From contig HG738140.1 of NCBI GenBank assembly GCA_000499405.2, positions 8,645,560 through 8,709,559 on the forward strand: 64,000 nucleotides of DNA. The letters run 5' to 3'. Source of the stretch: Onchocerca volvulus (lineage: Eukaryota; Nematoda; Chromadorea; Rhabditida; Onchocercidae). Each line of letters opens with the position of its first letter. Within the stretch, counting starts at the first letter, position 1. A program made the position numbers and the translations under genes. Under the pieces are notes generated by a model. It saw only the letters and a list, made by a program, of their open reading frames with translations. It did no database searches and was not told where the DNA came from. Positions 39,945 to 50,810 of this stretch are shown piece after piece.

Positions 39945-39987
39945 TAGCAAACCATCGCCAAACCGTGGGCTTGCGTATGGTTTGCTA
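39945..39987. repeat. Short perfect-arm hairpin
   Basis: TAGCAAACCAT (39945-39955) is repeated in reverse complement as ATGGTTTGCTA (39977-39987), with a partial extension inwards (CGCCAA against TTGCG). The loop is GC-richer than its surroundings. Function unknown. Confidence 0.6.
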
Positions 39988-40283
39988 AAATTTAATTATA
40001 ACCCTGCACAATGTTGCCGTGGACTGTGCAATTTTGTTCGGAACACAATGAAACTGCGAATTTGCTGTTAGTTTAAGCATTCTTTTTCTCCAATGAAGAA
40101 TTTGGTGGTGTTAAGGTATAAAAAGCGGGGAGTGTGATTTTTTTGAGTGCTATCAACACTATATACAAACTTATAAAACTGTTAAATGAAATTATTCACT
40201 AAAATATGCAAAAATTTGCTGATATCAGAAATCAGCAAACATCCAATTAAACGTGCATTTGAAGTGGTATATTTTCAAAGCTG

Positions 40284-40315
<32 letters not shown>

Positions 40316-41814
40316 ATATGGATACCATTTATGATTATAATAAAACGACATTTATGAAATTTCATTCATCATCTATACCAGTAGACACCATTTTATCTCT
40401 AATTTCCATTCCGGAATGAAAGCCGGGGATATGGAATATTGATTTAGTTTCGTGTATTTTTGAATGAAAAACTTTCCAACTTGTATTTTTATTTCAAATC
40501 ACAGTTTTTCTTCCGAAATTATATGTTATGAAATGAAAGTCAAGCATACGATGTTTTCAATTTCTAAGCAAAAAAATTGCTATCATTCACTGAATAGTTT
40601 TTTTAGCAGTAAAAATATGAGGTGTAATCATTGTTTATCATCAATTTGGAATAAAAAATTGGAATTGAAACAAGTGGTAAATGGTAATTGTCCAAATTCT
40701 GGATGATCAATTGTTAATTTTGTCGAAATCCCTCTATCCAATTCTGTAACAGTATATTTTGAACTCGTTGGATAAAATAGATTTTAAGAATTTTAATAAA
40801 CAGTTTTGCACTTTTTTCTTTAAGTAAAATGTATTTTAAAATATGCTTGATACATCTACGGTGGCATTCGTTTAGCAATATTCACACTGATTAATGTTGC
40901 CTATATTTTGTTTGCCTCTTCCCTCCTTTGCTGGCAAAAATTTGCAAGTTTATTACTTTTATTCACAATTCTCTGATCTTGATTAATTGAAATTCATTAC
41001 CATTTTTTCAAAAAATGGAGAGAGCATAAAATATCCAAATATAAACTTAGAAATTTTGGAAAGTTAAAATAGAGGCATTGCACAAAAGTCTAGCAATGAT
41101 ATATAAATTTGGGTTGTTCGATAACTGTCCTGTATTGAATAAATAAAATGCATCAACTAAATTGAAATATACTGTAAAGCATATTTAATAAGCATGCATC
41201 AATTAAATTCAAATTTAAGTATATTTCATATACTTTTAAATATATTTCAATTTATATACAGTGCTTGCATTAAAATGATAACTTCCTGATTATCATTTTT
41301 TAAAATTTTCTAAATATCCTATATGGTTTTTGGGAACATTTTTAAAATCTAGCAATGAAATATAAAAAGAAAACTAATTGCCGATCATGCTGTATATATT
41401 TGATATTGATCCGAACTACGGATGAATTAGCAAAATAGTCCAAAATTAAATCAGAAAATTTCGGCGACTTGATTGGAGAATAAGTTAATTTCAATTTGAT
41501 TTTTGTCACTGAATTGGCAGTGTGATTGACAATGCAGTATTCCAATTTTTCGTCAATAAAACATTAGTCGAAATTGTACTTATCCAAACTAATTACTCAA
41601 CGATTTCAAAAATCTACTATTTTTTTTGTTGCCCTTACGCTTCGTCATTGAAATACTTGCGAAATTTCAAAATTTTTCTTCTTTCGCAATCATTTTACTC
41701 TTTGTAATAGTTTTTAAGACTGAAAAGTCTGAAGACAACAAGAGAGATATAATAATCCGAATAAAAGATAAAATTAGCATCGCTATTTCATCACTTTTCT
41801 CAGCATCCCTACTC

Positions 41815-42475
41815 CATTATCATTATCACTGTCAAACTATCAACAGGACAACATCATTAGCAACTGAACTGATATTAAATATACAATGAATTGCATAATG
41901 CATTTATTTTATTCGAAATCTTCTGATGCATTTTGGAAATTGTATCTCCTTTGTCATCGTAAATGCAATTAATAAACACTTTGTGCTTAATAAACTTGAA
42001 TAGAGTATATAATTTGGCAGCGATCAATATTCAACCACATTATTTGTTTTTGCAGAAAATTTAAGTTGCAGCGCTGCAAATATAAAAAGATAAAATGGTA
42101 CAGAAAGTTGGCACTACTTATCACTTTTGGAACTGATAACGCATACATATACACACGCTGCAAACGTTATATACACAACATAATTACACAACATAATCTT
42201 GCATCTCATAAACATATCACTCATTTAAACCGATCGAGTTGATAACTAACAAATCAAGTACATTCTGCTTAATTTTCCAGTCTCTTTCATTAAAGTTTAC
42301 AGTAGCCCCGATCGATTGTTTTTTACAAATTTTACAGTATCCCTTTATGCCCTGATACTTCATAAATATGATGTCGATTAGCTTTTCTTGAATAATCTAC
42401 GCTTTCAAGAATCTGAAATATTTCTATTCATATGCTAATACTTCTAGTTCTTCGTTTGATGACTTTGTAATTATT
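41815..42475 (+). repeat. Long inverted repeat, left arm
   Basis: The left arm matches the reverse complement of 42718-43340 over its full length with scattered substitutions and small indels. Landmarks: ATCATTATCACTGTC near 41820; AACTTGAATAGAGTATATAA near 41994; an unbroken match from TTATTTGTTTTTGCAGAAAA to ATATAAAAAGATAAAATGG near 42040-42098; ACTTTTGGAACTGATAAC near 42123; TATTCATATGCTAATACTT near 42426. It includes the 14-base palindrome TTGCAGCGCTGCAA. No coding capacity was established. Confidence 0.85.
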
Positions 42476-42717
42476 GAAAAAAAAAAAAAAAAAACGATGG
42501 AAAAGTTATTACAAAAAAAGCTAAAAGCAGCAAGGTCATTCCAAGAAAATAAAAAGTTTCATTTAGCAGTAAGTTTCAATCAATAAGTATGTACTGTGCT
42601 TTGATTTTTTTTTTTCTTTCTTTTTCGTCTGTGCAGCGCTTTTTTCGTTTCCTTAATATATTAGCTTGATCAAATGATTGAAATATAAAAATTAAGAAAT
42701 TTTCCCGATATTTCATG

Positions 42718-43340
42718 GTCACAATAAAAACTACAAAAGGATTTAGAGATGAATTAAAAGTATCAGCATATGAATGGAATATTCAGAGATACTCCGGGAT
42801 GATTCTGAAAACGTAGATTATAATATTATGACAGAAAGGGACATTGCAAAATTTGCAAAGAACAATCGGTCGCGGTTGCTGCAAAACTTGAATAAAAGAA
42901 CTTAAAAATTAAGCAGGCTGCATTTGCTTTGTTAGTTATCAGGCTGATCGGTTTCAAATGAGTGATAAGTTTATGAGCTGCAAGATTATGCTGTGTATAT
43001 GCTGTTTACTTCATATGTATGTTTGCATGTTATCAGTTCCAAAAGTGATGAGTGGTACCGACTTCCTATACCATTTTATCTTTTTATATTTGCAGCGCTG
43101 CAACTTAAATTTTCTGCAAAAACAAATAATGTGATTGAATATTGATCAACTATCAAATTATATACTCTATTCAAGTTAATTAAGCACAAAGTGTTATTGA
43201 TTGCATTTACGATAACAAAGGCGATACAATTTCCAATCGAATAAAATATGTGCATTATGATGTAACGCACTGTATATCAATTTAATTGATGATGATGCTG
43301 ACTTATGATAATGACAGTGATAATGGTAATGAAACAGTGG
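42718..43340 (-). repeat. Long inverted repeat, right arm
   Basis: This is the inverse copy of the left arm. The centre (about 42476-42717) is unmatched and contains an A run and a T run. Outside the arms I could not find a clear target-site duplication, so a foldback transposon, an inverted duplication and a hairpin-RNA locus all remain possible. Confidence 0.85.
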
Positions 43341-46300
43341 TACTGGAAATAGAGGCGATTGATAACAGTTGTATTTCATTTATTAACATTTAAATTTATT
43401 TAAATTTTCCAGCGAAAGGTTTCAACAAAAATCTATCATTTTAGTCATCACAATCAGATTTTAATTTGTCAGACACTTGAAAGATTACGAACTCTCCTTC
43501 ATCATTATCTCGAAATTTGCAAGAATCAAGAAGAAATACAAAATTTTTGAAATAAAACTTAGGAATAATCCGGAAACTTATGACTGATAATAATTATTAT
43601 GCAATTTCCTTAGATATTATCACAAATTGCTTGTTTTTAATTGGAATCATAGATTAATCAATATATAAATAAACACATTAATGATGAAATAAGGTTCGAA
43701 CGATTTCGATCAGGGAGTGATTAGTTTTTGCTATTTAACTCTGATTTTTCAGAATTTCCGTCATGTATCTCTAGATATTAATGTATCACTATTTTTGCAT
43801 TTTAAATGGTAGGCAATCATGGAAGGAATTCACACTCCTCATTATAAAAATTGTAAAATAGTTTTTTTAATTGTAAATTATTCCTTTGCAACTATTTATA
43901 TGACTAGAATTTGCTAATTATCTTTTTTTAGGCTATGACTTCATAATTGATATTTTTGAAAAGCAACGATTTTTTCTTTTAAAAAAAAAAAAAAAATGCT
44001 TGCGCCAAACTTAATTTGCGATTTGAGAAATCTTGATAGCTGCTTGCCAAATTAACTTGTTGCATTCCGAGTTTCGACGAAAAAATTGCAGTGCGAAAGC
44101 AATATTTGCAGAATTTCGAGAAATTTTCAGACGATCCAATTCGTACATTCCGAATTCGGTTAATTTGATTTGAGGGTAGGACCATATTTTCTGTCGAATC
44201 AAATTAAATTATTTAAAACATGAAGTACAATATTTCTCTCTCTCTGACCATTCACTTTTCAGAATTCTCACTTCAATAAGCCAAAGATGTAAAAGAAATG
44301 ATAAACAAATATATACCAATATTGACGTGAATTACATCCTTTCTTTGCTTTTACATTGATTCTGATTGTCATTTATGGTGCAAAATCGTTCAACAAATTG
44401 CTTCATACAAATCAATACTAAACTTAAAGATGAAGCAATCAATATAATATAATTTAAGAGTATTAGGAAAACATATCAGAAGAAATCCTTCATGATTGAT
44501 GAAGATCAGATCCAAGACCAAACATTCGAGTAATCATTCAATTGCGAGAGATCCTGAATCTTCTAATTAAATAATCAATATCTGTTAAAATGAACAATGA
44601 AGTCTTATGAATACAGCAAATATTAGCGTATAATGCACTGACTAATGGCAACAACTGAAAAGGATATCAGGTTTGACCTTGGAGTGGAAAAATTTCATTT
44701 AAGTGGTCTCGAGGTACTAGTTTCATTAGTCTATAGTTGGATTTACCGAATGAAGTAAAATATTTTTAAAAAAACTGAAGTAAAATAAACACCGAATCAC
44801 TCAAAAGACACCGAATTAATCAAAAGAGATTCATCATGCTTATACCATCAAGTCTTTGGCTCTTGATTTACCTGTTAGTGAAGATAACAATGATTTAACT
44901 ATCTTAGTTTTATTAAATTAATGCATGCATTCATCTCATCTTATTTGTTCAACACAGATCAGCTTTTCTTATTTTTAAATTTTGCTGTAACGAGCAAAAA
45001 TGATTGCAAGGAAGTGGAAAAAGAATCTTTTTTTCCATTATAACTGATTTCTTTATAATAATTATTAATGTTTTCATCTCGTTAAATGAACTTTGTTAGC
45101 CACAACTTTCTTTTCTTAAAATTAGCATTCATAAAATTATTACGCTACAGTAACAAGATCATTATACGGCCAATAATTTCCAAGTTTTAAAATCGATGTT
45201 AAATTGAGCTTGAAGTAATATAGTTTACTATTCAAAAATAAAAATCAAATATATATGTTATAACTTTGCTTCCAATATGACGTGACATAAACATGTTTGC
45301 TTTATATAATTTATTCTTCAATTCATTTTGCAATTATAGTACAATTATTAAAGCGATCAGTAAGATTCAATGTACAGAAAAGTTTAGCAAGAACTCATAG
45401 GACAAAGTAATTAAGAATGAGATCCTTTTAAACAACTGGCACAACAATAACAAATCGAAATAAGTTAAAATAAATAATTGAGTCGATAGAAAGGATCTAT
45501 CTAATCGTTTTGTTCTTTCTTAAATTAATTGCTTTATGAATGACGGAAAGGAAATGCTGAAGTATCAAAAGCCTCTTTCTCTTTTTGTTTTCAAACATTC
45601 AAATCTTTTTACCGTCTAATACTTCGATCTTATTAAATATACAATTTAAATGAATAATTTAAACGCGATGTAACACAGTATTGCACAATAACGGCGAATC
45701 GGAACAGAAGAAGATATAATGTGATTAGAAGTAACAATGGAGCGACATTCATTAATTGACCAAGAATCATGCACTGAGCGACGAACGAAGAAAGTTGCTT
45801 CAGCAGACTGACTTGATGTCCTGCGATCTTGTCCAGAACTGTTGTACTGTCCAAAAGGCGAACAAAAAAGAGTGTTCTTCGATTCAAAAAAATATATACA
45901 TTTAGAGTAATCTGCGATATGTCTAATATATTGTCCATTATTCTTAAAAATTTACAGATGAATTCATCCTGGATTCTGGATTTTATTTTGATCGAGGTTG
46001 CTTCCGTCTGGTAACACTCAAACGAACATTTCCAAATCGATCCTTCTTTTGTTCTGCTGAACGATGGGATTCAGCAACGATCGAGATATCATCTACAGAC
46101 ATAACAATATGGATCATTCTTACTGTTTTAGGATATCAGCACTGATAATGTAGCAGTGATAGAGAAGAGATATTGTATGTTAAGTAAGTGCAAGCAGAGA
46201 ATTCAAAAGTGCTTGGTGATGTTTCGGTAAAAGTGATCTGAAAGTGACTGCTAGGAAGTGTTCCTTTTAAATAGACAATGAAGACCGCCCACTGGACAGA

Positions 46301-49300
46301 AGACTGTCATTGTCATTTCTGGCTACGCCACCAAATAAAACTTGAAATGATAATGCTCTACTACTTCCTGATTGGATCATTGCCAACAAATGTTTATGCT
46401 CTTCCGATAGATGATGTTGATGATGATGAGGGGTTAATTTGTGACGGAAAGATTGCATACTCCTTCTCTTCCTTCCTAATTACCCTTTGCAAAATTAACC
46501 TTTACCTCAGTTCTTTGCAAGAATCAGAAGATTAGTGGATTTTAAGTCTATGCTATTGCTATTATGAAAAGTAAATTGAAGATAAACAGACTAGATCAAA
46601 ATGATTTGATTTCCTTATTGTAAAGTATCCGAATCATAGAGCCATCTTAAATCATTCATTTTATAGCTTAAAATCACTAATGGATGATGTAATAGATTGC
46701 AAATTTCAAATCACTTTATTATAACTTTCATTTAGGGACAAGCAACTTTTAACTTCCAACCAACCCAGGTTAAGAAATTCTCTATTTAAAAATCTGATTC
46801 TGTATCAGAAAGATGATTAATAATATATGACACGATCATTTCAAAAAAAATTCTTTCTATTGATTGACTGATTGATTAATTTAATTAATGCAGCAAGAGT
46901 TTTGGTATTTTGCTCTACATAGTTGTTGAGAAAAACATGGACGATTAATAATAATAAATAATTATGAAGCTTTTTTTTTTTAGTTTTACTTCAGATAGTT
47001 AAGGAAATAAGTGAAAATTACTGAGATATCGTAGCATGATTAAAATCCCGTACGGATTCAGTTTCTTCAATGAAACTAAACAATGAGCAGAATATCTTGG
47101 GCTATGGAATAATATAAAAATAAATTTTTTAGGACTAACTTTAATTTTACCAGTCGTTGCTTTCTTCAAATAAAATAATAAATTTCTTGCTTATGGTGAA
47201 ATAAAATTTAGAAAGCCTTCCATCAAACGCACTCATTATTTTCAATTTTTTGCTTTTAGCTTTACTGTTGAAATATGAAACACAGACAAGAATTGTCGGA
47301 AAACCCGAAATAACTTTTCTATCTCAAAATACTTACACTACAAAAAAAATTATTTGAACCGTCATCCAATTCACATGTAAAATCCTGTATGCTAATCATG
47401 TAACATGTAAGTTCACATTCTTTATGCTAATCATGTAACATGTAAAGATTCACATCCGATATGTTAATTATTACAAAAATTATATCCTTTCTCATACCAA
47501 TCTCTTACACAGCATGAGAAAGACTTTGTAATTTTCTTTTTTGTATTCTATAAGCTACACCCGCTCATCTCGGATAAAAGGCTTATTCTAAAAATTGGTT
47601 TTGGCTAGTATCGGTAGTAAACTCGACTCCGGTAAATTTCGACGGTTTTAACTGAAGCTAGCAGCTGTAAACTGTTGTATTTTCGACCTTAATTCTTCGA
47701 TTTGGTAATCCTCGGCTGTTATAATTTTTATTCCATAAACTTCTATTTCTTAATTTTCTATTCTATATTACTCTGTTAACAATTATTTGCGGTATTAACA
47801 ATAAACATAAAAATTAACTGTCCACGCATTCACCAATTCGACTCAAATCTTAACTTTTAACCTTTCACTAATACTAACTCTCCTTCAAAGAAAAAAAATT
47901 CAAGACAAGAATCATTATGAAATGATAAAGATGATTTATCACTCATTTTCTGATAACCGAAATGTAATACATCACAGTCATCGAAATTCAAGGGCTCATC
48001 AAAATTCGAAAGGTTATTAAAATTCGCTTCTTCTTCTTTGATGTTAAAATTACTGCGAAATTCTCTTCTTCAATATTGTATATTGTATTAAATTGGTTTA
48101 AAAGAAAGAATTAATTAGTAGAAAATCAGATTTCTTGTGGTTTAATCTTTTTATTGGTCTTTTCTTTGATTACGTCATTTTTCTCTTCTGATTTTGTCGT
48201 TTTAACTTTTCTGAATTTTTTTCTTTTTTTTTTTTTCTTAAATATATCATAGTCCAGTATCATAATTACCAAAAACCGAATCAGTTTTAGTTTTGTTATA
48301 AAATCGTCCATATATGGGAAACGACAATCAATGCCAATGATTTAGTAGCTATATTGAGTTTTCTTCAATATTTTTGTGAATGATTTTAATTTAGGCGAAA
48401 GAAGACTATCAAATAGTATTTCATGTTTGATATTAATTTCTTTCAGCGCAACATTGTTTATATTTTGGACTAATTTTTTTACTTCTTCTCATTTTTATTT
48501 AGGAAATATAGAAAGAAGTGAAAACCATTTAATCATATTAAATTTTGATCATGTATTAATTTAGTATAAATATTTCTTTTTCTCTTCCAGTCTATTAAAA
48601 TTGCAATGAAATCATACACCAAAGTTTTCACTGAAATGTCTCAATGAAAGTATGAAATTTTAGAGACTTAATTACATCTCTCGCATTTGAGGCAGGGTAA
48701 TTAGTAATGGATAAAGGAGAAAGGGAAAAAAGATGCCGATTTTAAGATACGAAATGTAATAACCAGCAAGTATATTTTTCAAATACCACAAAATACAAAA
48801 GTAAAATAGCTGAAATAAATTCGATTATCTCGAAGTACTCACAATTCGCAATTTTAAATTCAACCCGAAATTATATTTTTCAGATCAAGATAATGAAGTC
48901 ACTTCGCAAATGTTCATTTCTCCTATCAAACAACCGGTGATCTGTCGCGAGCAATATTTCGTAACGGTTCACTTATTGGTGTCCGTATCTGCAATGTTCA
49001 TTGCCTTTTTGACATTGATTATTTAGGTAACACTTCAAAATCTTAATCTGAAACAAAAGATGATATGTGCAACATACCTGTATTTTAATTTCATTATTAA
49101 TTAAAATATGATATCAATATAGAGATCATGCATGGCTTTACTACTGCTTTATTTCTTAGCCAATTCGCAAAAATTTAAGTAGGGAAAAGGAATATAGGTG
49201 ATATTTATAATTGATAATTAGGCTAATTAAGTTGATGTATGTAGGGTTAGAATGAATAAGCCATTTCAGCCTTGCCGATCAATAGTTACGTTTGTGTAAT

Positions 49301-49957
49301 TGTCGGCTATGGAGTGAGTATGGAATCTCTTTTGTAAGAATAATTAGTTATTCATTGTAATTATTTTAACATTCGAAAGGGCAGTGAATGATTTTGATTT
49401 GAAAAAGAGAAATTTCACCAAAATTTTTTTTAGATTTTTACAATTGGATGACTGTAAAAAAATGGATAGGAAATTGAAAAAATGGAATATACAATGCGAA
49501 AAAGTGAAGTAAAAATTGCTTTTCAAAACTCTTTCACTTATTCTAATTGATAATAATTAATTATATGTTAAGAATTTCTTTTTTGAAAAAGTTTCAAGAA
49601 AAAGAAAATTGTTCATCAACAATGAATTGCAATGCATTTATTCCAGGTCGATCATTTTGTTAATCTTTTTGACATATTGTTAAACTGAATGATGTCATAT
49701 ATGGCTATTGATTTTTCAGTAAAACGAATAACATGGATAAATGATTAGAGCACTTTAGTAATTTGAATGAGAAGAATCGGTTGATTAAAAAACTTTTACT
49801 CAAGTGTTAATTCTCTTCATGATACCAAGATGCGGAAACAGTTTTGTAAGGATCTATGTATAAGAAGCATAAGTATTGCAAAATCCGTCCATTCAAACTT
49901 CCTTTATACTCCACTTCCATTCAAATTTACTAAATTTTTTCAGAGTATAAGAGCAGA
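43341..49957. other. Interval with only weak gene candidates
   Basis: Three stretches have protein-like composition but cannot be joined. (a) 45633-46458, minus: a His-rich frame (MQSFRHKLTPHHHQHHLSEE...), a basic frame, then a frame with a strong hydrophobic segment (APLLLLITLYLLLFRFAVIV). (b) 46341-46534, plus: a possible signal peptide and acidic start (MIMLYYFLIGSLPTNVYALP). (c) 48884-49026, plus, behind TTTTTCAG: a possible last exon with a C-terminal membrane tail (LLVSVSAMFIAFLTLII then stop). (b) and (c) could be the ends of one small surface-protein gene. Confidence 0.25.
47370..47470. repeat. Short tandem repeat, about 40-base unit
   Basis: The phrase TATGCTAATCATGTAACATG occurs twice (near 47388 and 47423). 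Each copy starts with TTCACAT, and a decayed third copy (TTCACATCCGATATGTTAAT) follows. Confidence 0.75.
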
Positions 49958-50595
49958 ATGAATGAAATGGAGTCCGTTATTGAAAAGTTGTTACTCGGCT
50001 TCATATCTTCAAATAAACTACGTTTCATTTTCCATTTGATACCTATTGCCTATGTAATTGACTATTGCATTCAGGTATTCAATTTATTCCATCATATCAT
50101 CTTAACTAGTGGATTGTGATCAAAATTCAACTATTCAGTTTTCAAAAGTTGTTTCAGAATAACCAAAATTATGTAAATTGCAAGTACATCATGCAGATAT
50201 AAACACACATACATTCATTTAAATATTATATATTTAAATACGTGAGCCTATTATACATAGGCAATATAAAAAAAAATAAAAGAAAGGAATGTAGCCTTTA
50301 ATTAGATGAAAGTCGTTTCTACTGAAATATCAAATTCAATGAAATATGTGATGTTAATTTGATTTATACTGCTAAATACATCTTCTAGGCATCTTTCACC
50401 GAATTTGCTAAGACTAACTGTATTTGTATACTATTACTATTTCTATGTTGTGCATTCTATGTACACTTATCTACGACTAACTCTCATTTATCATATTCCG
50501 GATCATGTATTCGTATTATTTTTGGGACATTTGATTTGTTTATACGTTGGTCTAACGAATTCATAGAACATATTAAATCATTTTCCATAAAATGA
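49958..50595 (+). CDS. Small two-exon membrane protein, unknown
   Basis: Exons 49958-50074 (39 codons) and 50389-50595 (68 codons plus stop) join in phase at CAG|gtattc ... tcttctag|GCA, giving 107 residues. The start (MNEMESVIEKLLLGFISSNK) lies 14 bases after a TTTTTTCAG acceptor that could receive a spliced leader. Two hydrophobic segments, about residues 22-38 (RFIFHLIPIAYVIDYCI) and 47-66 (CICILLLFLCCAFYVHL), would span or enter a membrane; the tail is mixed polar and charged. I recognise no family. It may be a real small gene or two chance frames; consistent phase and good splice sites favour the former. Confidence 0.45.
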
Positions 50596-50810
50596 TAGAA
50601 TTTCAATAAGGTATGCAAAGTAAGGTTAAAAACCAAGGTTTGAAGTACGCTTGATGAACTCAATAATTTTAGTAATGGGAATCATTGAGCGTGATGACAA
50701 AATATCAAAATTTTAAGCGAAATTTAAATTTTTTATGCATAATTGATTTCGTTATATAGTATTTCGAAAGATTTTCATGGTAAATGCAGATTTAGTCTCG
50801 AAATATACTA

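Larger units (their letters stand above)
36609..41784. other. Mostly non-coding interval
   Basis: Contains the AAT microsatellite and a small hairpin listed separately. The longest open frame (39297-39719, plus) is Phe/Lys/Ser-rich with no recognisable motif, so I do not call it. A minus-strand open stretch at about 39925-39800 ending KDMANYLNEVPVDGAVLILN plus a short tail and stop has ordinary protein composition and may be an isolated terminal exon; no partner exon was found. Confidence 0.35.

Noticed and set aside
43076..43379. Two overlapping minus-strand frames
   Set aside because: They lie in the right arm of the long inverted repeat, and the corresponding left-arm text is interrupted by stops, so coding is not conserved.
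45633..45938. 101-codon hydrophobic minus-strand frame
   Set aside because: A second frame through the same bases is equally open and no upstream exon joins either in phase, so I kept it only as a weak candidate inside the interval note.
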